The notes: a model not told the origin generated them from the sequence alone. A stretch of 8,394 bases of DNA from Opitutaceae bacterium (GCA_031266495.1 JAISAX010000505.1:1-8394); one strand, 5' to 3'; shown: positions 1 to 6,137, counted from the stretch's first letter. Program-made: numbers and translations.

Positions 1-525
1 CCGAAATTCAAACCGCAACGCCGAGCCGAAAAAAAGTTCGAGCAATTGTGGCTGTTGTTCCTGACGGCGATCAACGACACGACGCAAGAGCCGCCAAAGG
101 AATTGCTGGCGACAAAGGAGACGAAAAAAGCACTGGACTATCTAGAGCGAGCGGCCTTCACGGCCGAGCAACTGCGCACGTATGATGGGTATTGGGACGC
201 CATCCGTCTCGAACGCAGCCGCTCCGTCGGCATGTTCGACGCGGGCCTCGCCAAGGGCAAAGCCGAGGGCAAGGCCGAGGGACTCGCCGAAGGGGAAGCC
301 AAGGGCAAAGCCGAAGGCCTCGCCGAAGGCAAAGCCGAGGGCCTCGCCAAGGGCAAAGCCGAGGGCCTCGCCGAAGGGGAAGCAGCCGGACTCGAAAAGG
401 GCAAGGCCGAGGGAGAAGCCAATGCCAGCCTGACCCATGCCCGCAAGATGAAGGCCAAAGGGTTTTCGCAGGAAGACATCGCCGAAATTACCGGCATCCC
501 CATCGCACAACTCCGTCGGCTCTGA
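1..525 (+). CDS. C-terminal part of an Rpn-like PD-(D/E)XK nuclease/transposase family protein (5' end outside window)
   Basis: The reading frame is open from base 1 and ends at a TGA at 523-525, so the gene starts upstream. A TTG at 46 could be scored as a start, but coding sequence continues before it (PKFKPQRRAEKKFEQLW). The visible part has a helical region, then a tail of 15 tetrapeptides of the type G-x-A-K/E (244-423), then a short C-terminal segment (KMKAKGFSQEDIAEITG) that resembles a helix-turn-helix-like end. This arrangement, a helical region, a KAEG/LAEG repeat tail and a closing helix with E-I-A-E-I-T-G, is known from Rpn-type recombination-promoting nuclease/putative transposase proteins. 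The catalytic PD-(D/E)XK core lies outside the window, so activity cannot be judged. The family call rests only on the C-terminal pattern. A different protein with the same kind of low-complexity tail is possible. Confidence 0.62.
   Translation, partial: PKFKPQRRAEKKFEQLWLLFLTAINDTTQEPPKELLATKETKKALDYLERAAFTAEQLRTYDGYWDAIRLERSRSVGMFDAGLAKGKAEGKAEGLAEGEAKGKAEGLAEGKAEGLAKGKAEGLAEGEAAGLEKGKAEGEANASLTHARKMKAKGFSQEDIAEITGIPIAQLRRL
244..423 (+). repeat. In-frame 12-bp tandem repeat, 15 units, encoding G-x-A-K/E tetrapeptides
   Basis: Fifteen consecutive 12-base units keep the tetrapeptide register without a break (GLAK, GKAE, GKAE, GLAE, GEAK and so on up to GEAN). Unit types alternate mainly between GLAE/GLAK and GKAE. 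At DNA level they are built from near-identical blocks such as ggcctcgccgaa and ggcaaagccgag. The charge pattern suggests a helical or coiled linker. Such a repeat would be expected to vary in copy number by slippage or unequal recombination without breaking the frame. Confidence 0.92.
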
Positions 526-569
526 TGAAACACAGGGCATCCCGCCACTTTCTAATTGCCCCCATGAAG

Positions 570-647
570 TCAATGCCGCCGCCGGGACAAGACAGCCAGC
601 AAGGCGACAAAACCCGCCACAGCAGTTACCGTTGATGGCTCCGGAAT
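570..647 (-). other. PEP-CTERM sorting signal at the 3' end of the pseudogene
   Basis: The last 25 residues of this frame read IPEPST, then a hydrophobic segment VTAVAGFVALLAVLS, then the basic end RRRH and a TGA stop at 570-572. This is the full three-part PEP-CTERM signal (PEP motif, membrane helix, arginine cluster) known to be recognised by an exosortase and used for surface sorting. It sits in a frame that is interrupted by a stop at 756-758 upstream, so it is preserved in sequence but no longer joined to the rest of its gene. Confidence 0.88.
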
Positions 648-1410
648 CGGAGAACTGCAGGTCAACAGGAAATTATCGAGCATGGCGCTCGGGCCGGCTG
701 CATTCGGTGCGGAAAAAAAAGCGTCCGGTTTCCACTTTGCCGCCACGCTCCAGAATCAGCCTTTCGCCCTGTTTCGGAGCCAACACAAACATCCGTCCGG
801 TAGGCTGTGGAGCCGAACCCCCATTGCATATAATGTTTGCCAAGATCCTCCACACGCGTCAGGCGGGAGAAGTTCGCATTAAGGCCGAAAATATTTTTTG
901 ACGGATGAGTATTATCCAGAAACCTCAATATGGAAAAACGATAGTAGTCGGAGCTATAAAATTCCCCCCCGACGAAATACCGGACCTCGACGACAAATAT
1001 ACCGACGCCCAAACCCCCTGTCGGCGGCTGGATTTCGATCCGTCCTTTCCCGGCGCCATCCAGTAAAAAAGCATCCTCCATTGAATAGACGGGCTCCCTG
1101 TAATAATTATAAATCGCCAGCCTGATTTTGCCCCTCAAATCGGGTTTTCCCGAGAGATTCAAGGCCAAATCCGGTTTTCCCCCGAGGCGAAGCGAATTAT
1201 CCGGATCGGCGCTGGTTAAAGATTCCCGTGTGTTGCATTTATTCTCAAGACCTTTTGGCCAAATTTCGCATCAGGAACGATTTTATAACAGGGGCGCGCC
1301 CCGGAATCCGGCTTGTATTCCTGCCCGCCCCCGCGAATCCGCCATGTGCGATAACGAAGGTTTTGTTCAAAGCCTGGATTGGGAACCAGATTAGGGCCAG
1401 CGGAGTCCAG
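570..1410 (-). pseudogene. Decayed secreted carbohydrate-binding/glycosidase-like protein with PEP-CTERM tail
   Basis: The minus strand holds pieces of one protein spread over three frames. The N-terminal piece (about 1216-1410) contains NLVPNPGFEQN, a typical start of a carbohydrate-binding module behind a signal peptide, and runs to KVLRINATHGNL and a stop at 1216-1218. One missing base near 1215-1222 would join it to the next frame, which reads TSADPDNSLRLGGKPDL and continues through a beta-rich stretch (IRLAIYNYYREPVYSMED, then VGIFVVEVRYFVGG) to LTRVEDLGKHYMQWGFGSTA near 830. A third frame (about 725-830; FVLAPKQGERLILERGGKVE) leads to a run of eight T on this strand (713-720). After that run a frame gives MLDNFLLT and ends at 570 in IPEPST, a hydrophobic stretch and RRRH. 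The end of the second piece resembles the entry to a glycosidase barrel, so the catalytic part may have been deleted. The order of the pieces is clear. The original family is inferred. No convincing signal peptide is left at 1400-1545. Confidence 0.72.
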
Positions 1411-1536
1411 CCACGCGTGACAAGAGGAGATACCAGATCGGTATTGGAATTCATTTGTCCCATGTTTATCGGGCGATCGGGAGCGGACCATTTTTTTGCT
1501 TTGCATAATCGGAATGAAACATGGCACAAAACGATC

Positions 1537-2061
1537 ATGAACCACCAGACAGACCTTCTATTGGAGCTTCTTTGGTATTGGGAAGGTCCGGCCAGTCGCT
1601 GTTTTACCCCTTATGACAAGTGGCGTTCCAGCCGGGAGATGACTTGCTGGCATCTTCGCAAAGGCTCTGTCGAATTATTGTGGGAAAATGGTCGCAGGCA
1701 CGTCGAAGCCGGACACTGGATCGTGCCTCCGCCCTTGCGTCGAAACGAATTTTTCTCCAGCGATGCCGAGTTACAGTCGCTTCGATTCAATGCCTTTACT
1801 CCCGATGGCCGGATGTTGTTTTGCCCTGCGGAGCCATTTGTCTGGCCTCATCGGGAAACAGATCCCCTGGCCTGCCATCTGAGGGAACTTTGCGCTATAT
1901 TGCATGACGATCTGGGGCAAGACATGGGATTCAAACTGTGGCTGGCAAAAACCGGAATGTCCCCTCGTATATCAATAAAACTTCGTATGGCATGGGCTCA
2001 ATGGGTGGGGGCTTTGCTGGATGCAGTCGAGGAAGCCGGAGACATCCCGATTGCGGACGCG
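1537..2061 (+). pseudogene. N-terminal half of an AraC-like transcriptional regulator, DNA-binding domain missing
   Basis: From the ATG at 1537 the frame encodes about 175 residues resembling the cupin-like sensor half of AraC-type regulators: CWHLRKGSVELLWENGRR, a following EAGHWIVPPP segment and SLRFNAFTPDGRML, then a helical stretch (WAQWVGALLDAVEEAG). The pattern of a ligand-binding beta barrel with G-x-W-x-(V/I)-P-P is known for this class. No helix-turn-helix pair follows. After about residue 175 the frame turns into unrelated Ser/Arg/Thr-rich sequence, because the DNA there belongs to another gene in another frame (see 2061-2435). The frame stays open to 2412 by chance. I read this as a truncated remnant that can bind no DNA. 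It is divergent from the pseudogene at 570-1410, as regulators of glycan genes often are. The start at 1537 is chosen because upstream sequence in this frame is antisense to the neighbouring remnant. No good ribosome binding site is visible. Confidence 0.62.
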
Positions 2062-2435
2062 TCTATGTTCCGCTCTTCCATTGCCCTTCGCGCGGCATCC
2101 CGAATGACACTAAAATCGGCACTTTCGCCACGCAATGTAAGCTCAACAAAAACAAGACTTCCAACGGCTACGTCAATCCGTTCGGCAAACCTGACGCCAC
2201 CGACGGGAACAACCCCGCTCTCGGCATTCAACCCATCCGTTATTCCGAACTCGAAACCTTCGGCGGCCCCTCGCGTGTCTGGGCGCTTCTGGAGGAGGAC
2301 AAGCAAATCACCGCCAACGATATCCCCGCTACAGACAAATGGCGTGATCAGCTCCCCGAACATCCTCCGCACGGAGGCAAACGCACCTGCCTCTGGTTTG
2401 ATGGCCGCGTGAATCTTTTGGACGGCTTACCCTGA
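2061..2435 (+). pseudogene. C-terminal half of an H-X9-DG prepilin-like protein, N-terminus missing
   Basis: In a frame different from the AraC-like remnant, the sequence reads VYVPLFHCPSRG, then NGYVNPFGKP, RYSELETFGGPSRVWALLEE and finally HGGKRTCLWFDGRV before a TGA at 2433-2435. The final motif has a His, nine residues, then Asp-Gly, matching the H-X9-DG signature found at the C-terminus of many type II secretion/prepilin-like proteins of Planctomycetes and Verrucomicrobia. The FHCPS motif is also typical of these proteins. The N-terminal methylation motif and membrane helix are absent: upstream DNA codes for the AraC-like remnant instead. The intact gene at 3842-4513 shares the same C-terminal features. 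The remnant has no start of its own and is probably not expressed. Confidence 0.75.
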
Positions 2436-2520
2436 CCCCGTCTCTATCCGGCCCTCAAGGGAATCTCCGCATGCCGTGGCCAATCGGCCAGGTTCTTCGA
2501 CGTTTTCACTGATGTTACGC

Positions 2521-2569
2521 GGCATCGGCAGGGAGGTCAAAACGATGCCTCCGCCAGGCTGATGGCGGA
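2521..2569. terminator. Two adjacent hairpins between convergent genes, possible bidirectional terminator
   Basis: GGCATCG at 2521-2527 pairs perfectly with CGATGCC at 2543-2549. Immediately next to it, TCCGCCA at 2550-2556 pairs with TGGCGGA at 2563-2569 around a 6-nt loop. The pair lies about 47 bases past the stop of the minus-strand LacI gene and 85 bases past the stop of the plus-strand prepilin remnant. Only a short T run (TTTT on the minus strand, inside the larger loop) is present, so a classic intrinsic terminator is not proven. A weaker stem TGGCC-aatc-GGCCA lies at 2477-2490. Confidence 0.4.
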
Positions 2570-2615
2570 TGTCCGGATTCTTATGGATAACCCGAAATGG
2601 TTGCGGAGGCCACGG

Positions 2616-3650
2616 TCATTCCCGTTTTCCCTTGCCCGCGTCGGTGCGGAGCGTCTCGCCTTCCACCCATGTTCCCTTGATCAGGACTTTTGCAGGATGC
2701 TCCGGCAGGCCGTATTCGTTTTTCAATATCTGCCCGACAACCAGATCGATGACGTTGGCCCCGATGATACGATGATTCTCCTCCGTACCCGAAAACCGGC
2801 TACACGATGGACGGTTCAGACACACCATGCCGATGTCCTCCGGCACGCGCAACCCCGCCGCCTCCACCAGCGGCTGTTCCTCGCCCAGAAGGCACACCAG
2901 CGCGTCCGGTTTCCACCTCCGGTACCATGCCCGGAACCGGTCCGGCCTCGGCAGGCGGGGCTCCGCCGGATAAACCGGCACCCGGTCCTTCGCCGGACGG
3001 TGCTGCTGCCACAACAACAACTGCGCCAGCCAGAACGACCGCACCGTCCCTGCCTCGGGCGCCAGCGCGATGCCGATCCGCCGATAGCCGCGGCGAAGCA
3101 GCTCTTGAATGACAATGTCCACGTTCTGCCGGTGATCGGTGGAAACCCGGTGCACGTCGGGCGTTTCCCACGAGTGCGCGACCGAGGCGCACGCATAGCG
3201 CGTCCAATGCATCGCCACCTCGTCCGCGCTCCGTTTCGGTGCGGCCAGCACCAGCCCGGTGATACCGCGGGCGGTCAGGATCCCGTCGATCTTGCGTGCA
3301 TTCATATTCCTGGCCTGAAGGTAAAAGCACTCTGTGCGGAAACCCGTCGCCTCGGCGCGTGCCACCATGCCCTCGTATTGCTGCCGGTAGGTTTCGTTGG
3401 GGAAGGCGTCGGCCTCGGCGCGGGCATCCAGCAGGATCGCGATGCAGCCGCGATTCGAGGCCACCCGGCCCGAACGGATGTGGGCCATGAGCGAGGTCAC
3501 CCAGGCATTGGGCCGGTAGCCGAGCCGCACCGCCGCCTGCTCCACGCGCCGCCGCGTTTCCTCCGGGATCGACGGATCGCCGCGCAGGGCGAGCGACACC
3601 GTGGTCTGATGCACGCCGAGCGCGGCGGCGATGGCACGTTGGTTGGGCAT
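2616..3650 (-). CDS. LacI-family transcriptional regulator
   Basis: The protein has 344 residues, the normal length for this family. I start it at the ATG at 3648-3650, because the helix-turn-helix begins at residue 4 (RAIAAALGVHQTTVSLALRG), as it should. The 52 residues that could be added upstream are unlike a regulator and overlap the control region. Residues about 26-60 form the third helix and the hinge (RRRVEQAAVRLGYRPNAW). The rest is a periplasmic-binding-protein-like effector domain, with GCIAILLDARAEA at its first strand, VSTDHRQNVDIVIQELLRRG in the middle and PEDIGMVCLNRP near the end. Members of this family bind a sugar or related ligand and repress or activate neighbouring operons. 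The gene is divergent from the prepilin-like gene, and a perfect inverted repeat lies 35 bases upstream of its start, suggesting autoregulation and control of the plus-strand genes (inference). The effector is unknown. No frameshift or missing part is seen. Confidence 0.92.
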   Translation of the reverse strand: MPNQRAIAAALGVHQTTVSLALRGDPSIPEETRRRVEQAAVRLGYRPNAWVTSLMAHIRSGRVASNRGCIAILLDARAEADAFPNETYRQQYEGMVARAEATGFRTECFYLQARNMNARKIDGILTARGITGLVLAAPKRSADEVAMHWTRYACASVAHSWETPDVHRVSTDHRQNVDIVIQELLRRGYRRIGIALAPEAGTVRSFWLAQLLLWQQHRPAKDRVPVYPAEPRLPRPDRFRAWYRRWKPDALVCLLGEEQPLVEAAGLRVPEDIGMVCLNRPSCSRFSGTEENHRIIGANVIDLVVGQILKNEYGLPEHPAKVLIKGTWVEGETLRTDAGKGKRE

Positions 3651-3685
3651 GACGGGAAATACAAACGACAGGGGACAGCGGCTCA

Positions 3686-3717
3686 CTCTTCGTGAAGAGT
3701 TGCATGGAAATTGCAAG
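3686..3717. promoter_or_regulatory. Candidate LacI-type operator: perfect 7+2+7 inverted repeat plus an overlapping TTGCA repeat
   Basis: ACTCTTC-GT-GAAGAGT at 3686-3701 is a perfect 16-bp palindrome with a 2-bp centre, located in the 191-bp gap between the divergent LacI-family gene and the prepilin-like gene. Directly attached, TTGCA at 3701-3705 and TGCAA at 3713-3717 form a second inverted repeat with a 7-bp spacer. Dyads of about 16-20 bp next to the regulator gene are the usual targets of this family. Which of the two is bound, and where the promoters lie, cannot be told. No convincing -35/-10 pair was found. Confidence 0.55.
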
Positions 3718-3841
3718 CCCGTGCCCTCTCTTCCCATGATGTCCGGGTCAAACGGCCCTGCTCGGCATGACCGTTTTTCCGGCACCCACACTTTCCGTCC
3801 ACCCACCCATTCACCCGCCCGTCCGTCCTCCTCACAGCTAC

Positions 3842-4513
3842 ATGTCCATGAAAAATGCTACGAACCCGATGCTGTCCCGTCCCGACGCCGCCTTCACGCT
3901 GATCGAGCTACTCACCGTCATTGTCATCATCGGCATTCTTGCCGGCCTTGTGCTGGGCACGATGAGTAAAGTCCGGTCCGGCGCCCGTCGTGCCCGATGC
4001 CTGTCCAATCTCCGTCAACTCCACCTCGCGGTCGTGCTTTACGCGGATGACAACAAGGATCTCATCGTCCAAAACCTGCCCGTCATCAACGGCTACCAGT
4101 CCATCACCTGGGTGGAAGCCCTTGCGCCCTACCTGCAAGTTCCGGCCACGGCCGTTACTGCCAACGATGTGAGGCCGACCGGGGTTTTTGCCTGCCCCGC
4201 CAGCACCCTCCTTACGAGGAGTGGCGGCAAATCGGACTACGGGAAAAATTACCAGGCCAACGGCACCGCCTCCGGCAAACTCAAAATGAACGCCGTCGCC
4301 CTTCCCAATCGCGTCATCCTGCTGGCCGACGCCAACCACGGCACGCTGCCGGAAAACTGTGGCCGCGACCTCGGCGCGATCCGTCCGGCGGCCCGCCACG
4401 GCGGGCGCGCGAATGTTATGTATTTTGACGGACACGTGAAGGTTGAGGACCCTCAAAAAATCCGGAACGCGGACCTGGCCAAACTGCCCTGGTCCGTATC
4501 CGCGCTTGAATGA
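3842..4513 (+). CDS. Prepilin-type / type II secretion pseudopilin-like protein with H-X9-DG C-terminus
   Basis: The protein has 223 residues from the ATG at 3842 (a second ATG two codons later is equally possible). A short N-terminus (MSMKNATNPMLSRPDAA) is followed by the class III signal FTLIELLTVIVIIGILAGLV: the cleavage site has Ala where Gly is usual, then Phe, and Glu at position +5 of the mature protein. The hydrophobic helix that follows would anchor it in the inner membrane and be processed by a prepilin peptidase. The globular part has SNLRQLHLAVVLYADDN, FACPAS and a final HGGRANVMYFDGHV, a His-9-Asp-Gly motif known from large paralogous families in Planctomycetes and Verrucomicrobia. 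These proteins are thought to form pseudopilin-like structures; the exact role is unknown. The leader is C-rich and lacks a Shine-Dalgarno sequence. The upstream 25 in-frame codons are Pro/His-rich and not believed to be translated. The stop overlaps an ATG (ATGA at 4510-4513), but the next gene most likely starts at 4597. Confidence 0.9.
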   Translation: MSMKNATNPMLSRPDAAFTLIELLTVIVIIGILAGLVLGTMSKVRSGARRARCLSNLRQLHLAVVLYADDNKDLIVQNLPVINGYQSITWVEALAPYLQVPATAVTANDVRPTGVFACPASTLLTRSGGKSDYGKNYQANGTASGKLKMNAVALPNRVILLADANHGTLPENCGRDLGAIRPAARHGGRANVMYFDGHVKVEDPQKIRNADLAKLPWSVSALE

Positions 4514-4550
4514 CATCCGTCATGCTCCGCCCTGTTCGCCTCCCCGTTCC

Positions 4551-4574
4551 CGCCTCGCCACCCGCCTCGCCACC
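4551..4574 (+). repeat. Short direct repeat of 12 bp in the leader of the PEP-CTERM-like gene
   Basis: cgcctcgccacc occurs twice in direct succession (4551-4562 and 4563-4574), followed by a more diverged third copy. It lies in the C-rich, G-poor stretch between the prepilin-like stop codon and the start at 4597. A similar C-rich stretch with the same CACCCGCC element lies before the prepilin-like gene. Confidence 0.6.
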
Positions 4575-4596
4575 CCGTCACCCGCCTTTTCCCGCC

Positions 4597-5955
4597 ATGA
4601 AAACACACAGCATCCGCCCGTTCAATCAACCCAACAGCGCCATCCATGTCCGGCTCGTCCCGCTCATGATCGTGCTCCTTTCTCTGGCAGCCGTTCACAT
4701 TCCCCTGACCGCGCAAGCGGCCACGGTGACATGGACCGGCGGAGCCGGAGAGAACGACGACACCTGGAGCACGGGCGCCAACTGGTCCGGCGGCTCCGCT
4801 CCCGGCACCGCCGACATCGCGACCTTTGGCGCCGGCACGTTTCCCACCTCGCTGAATCCCGCCGGCACCACTCTCACGATCGCCGGGCTGGCCTTCGATT
4901 CCCGGGCCACCGGAACGGTCACCATCACCATCCCCGCCGGCACGGGAAAACTCACCCTCAACGGCGATGCGGAAACCGACATCTCTGTTGCCGCCGGCCA
5001 CCATGTGATCCGGGGCCAAAACAAGGCCTCCGGCGACGTTACCGTTCAGGGGAGCACCCACCCCACGCCAACCCAGGTGTGGGACGTGGCGGCGGATGCG
5101 AGCCTCACCTTCACCGACGTCCACATGCGCACAGCCAACGCCGCGCAGAATTTTCGCAAAACCGGCGACGGCCTCGTCGTCCTCGCCGGCGACAGCGTTG
5201 GCAGCGCCAATCCCTGGGCCTTCGGCACCTTTTACGTCAGCGGCGGCACCCTGCGCATCGCCCACAGGAACGCCGTCGGACGGGCGGCCAACAAATTCGA
5301 GATTCAGGCCGGCGCCACCTTCGACATCGCCCTGCCAACGCAGACAATCGCCACCCCGCTCGTCCTCTCCGGAGGCCGCGTGACGCGTTCCATCGCCACC
5401 GGCCAGGCCCTCACGCTGGGCACGACGGAAGCCATCACGAGCAAGTTCACCGGCGCAAGTATCGCGACCAATGTAAAAATCCTCGCGTCAACCAACGCCA
5501 CCTCCGACACCACGCTCGACTACACCTTCACCGCCACCGCACCCTCCGGCGCCGCCAACGACGACCTGCGCGCCTCGCACGTATTCACTCTCTCCGGCAC
5601 CGGCACAGGGACCGACATCTACGTGCTCCAGTTGAGCGTCGCCGCCCTGGAAACCGGGCAATCCCTGAGCTGGCTCGACAACGGGAAATGGAAAAACGCC
5701 GGCCTCGGCGATGGCGTTGTCGGCAGTTTTGCGGACTCCGGCCTGGCCGCCACCTCCGGCAATGTCGGCCGCTGGGGATACGACCTCGCGAATGGCGCCA
5801 CGTGGGCGATCCTGGATCACGGCGGCAGCTTCGCCATCACCAGCGCCGCCATTCCCGAAGCCGGGAGCGCGGCCCTGATCATCGGCGGAGTAATCCTGGC
5901 AACGTCCCTTTGTCTCAAAGGTGCGCACCTTTGGGGGAAAAGAGCGCACTTTTAA
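4597..5955 (+). CDS. Secreted PEP-CTERM-like protein with autotransporter-type beta-strand repeat
   Basis: The protein has 452 residues from the ATG at 4597. This start is chosen because a signal peptide follows (hydrophobic VPLMIVLLSLAAVHI at about 21-35, AQAA at 39-42). The alternative ATG at 4510 would add 29 mostly Pro/Arg residues in front of it. The mature part begins TVTWTGGAGENDDTWSTGAN, typical of beta-helical surface proteins. Residues about 187-226 fit the autotransporter-associated beta-strand repeat (FRKTGDGLVVLAGDS, then GGTLRIAHRNAVG). The C-terminus has IPEAGS at about 419 and a hydrophobic helix (ALIIGGVILATSL), so it resembles a PEP-CTERM signal in which the second Pro is Ala. 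The usual Arg cluster is missing. The last residues (KGAHLWGKRAHF) are encoded by the first units of the 21-bp array, which also provides the TAA stop. Surface location is inferred; sorting efficiency of this variant is uncertain. The gene probably shares a transcript with the prepilin-like gene 84 bp upstream. Confidence 0.86.
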   Translation: MKTHSIRPFNQPNSAIHVRLVPLMIVLLSLAAVHIPLTAQAATVTWTGGAGENDDTWSTGANWSGGSAPGTADIATFGAGTFPTSLNPAGTTLTIAGLAFDSRATGTVTITIPAGTGKLTLNGDAETDISVAAGHHVIRGQNKASGDVTVQGSTHPTPTQVWDVAADASLTFTDVHMRTANAAQNFRKTGDGLVVLAGDSVGSANPWAFGTFYVSGGTLRIAHRNAVGRAANKFEIQAGATFDIALPTQTIATPLVLSGGRVTRSIATGQALTLGTTEAITSKFTGASIATNVKILASTNATSDTTLDYTFTATAPSGAANDDLRASHVFTLSGTGTGTDIYVLQLSVAALETGQSLSWLDNGKWKNAGLGDGVVGSFADSGLAATSGNVGRWGYDLANGATWAILDHGGSFAITSAAIPEAGSAALIIGGVILATSLCLKGAHLWGKRAHF

Positions 5956-6100
5956 GGTAAAGGTACGCCCTTCTCCCCCAAAGGGGCGCACTTTTGCCCC
6001 AAAGGTACGCACTTTTAAGGGAAAGGTGCGCACTTTTCCCCCAAAGGTGCGCCCCTTTAAGGGAAAGGTACGCACTTTTGCCCCAAAGGTGCGCTTATTT
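5917..6100. repeat. Tandem array of nine 21-bp units with near-palindromic core
   Basis: Nine 16-bp cores close to AAAGGTGCGCACTTTT start every 21 bases (5917, 5938, 5959, 5980, 6001, 6022, 6043, 6064, 6085) and are separated by 5-bp linkers that read GGGGG, AAGGT, CCCCC, GCCCC, AAGGG, CCCCC, AAGGG, GCCCC. The first core with one flanking base on each side is an 18-bp perfect palindrome, CAAAGGTGCGCACCTTTG (5916-5933). Substitutions are mostly in the middle and right arm of the core. The array starts inside the 3' end of the PEP-CTERM-like gene and stops 37 bp before the GH2 start. Cores with the right linkers can form strong hairpins, best at 6019-6040 (nine pairs, loop GCGC). I do not recognise it as a named repeat family. 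Possible roles are transcript 3'-end formation or stabilisation, a protein-binding array, or a non-autonomous mobile element. Confidence 0.93.
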
Positions 6101-6137
6101 TGCACGGTTCCTTGATTCTCGATTCGTGACAATCGCC

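Noticed and set aside
138..635. Arg/Pro/Ser-rich open frames on both strands over the tetrapeptide repeat
   Set aside because: They follow from the 12-bp period, which keeps all frames open. Only the frame with GxAK/E units has conserved flanking domains.
2061..2412. Continuation of the AraC-like frame to 2412 as a single intact 292-residue protein
   Set aside because: After about 2061 the residues in this frame have no regulator character (Ser/Thr/Arg-rich), while another frame over the same DNA gives clear prepilin-like motifs up to HGG and FDG.
2562..3695. 377-residue plus-strand open frame
   Set aside because: It is antisense to the LacI-family gene, which has a well-placed helix-turn-helix and complete effector domain.
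3750..3780. AAACGG/CCGTTT stem followed by T residues as an attenuator before the prepilin-like gene
   Set aside because: The stem is only 6 bp with a 15-nt loop and a short T run; no leader peptide or alternative structure was seen. Not strong enough to annotate.
4443..5960. 505-residue plus-strand open frame rich in Arg/His/Pro
   Set aside because: It is an out-of-frame reading of the prepilin-like and PEP-CTERM-like genes. Composition is extreme and no domain or signal sequence is present.
5917..6100. CRISPR-like array
   Set aside because: The period is only 21 bp, the 5-bp linkers come from three recurring types and are far too short to be spacers, and no cas gene is nearby.
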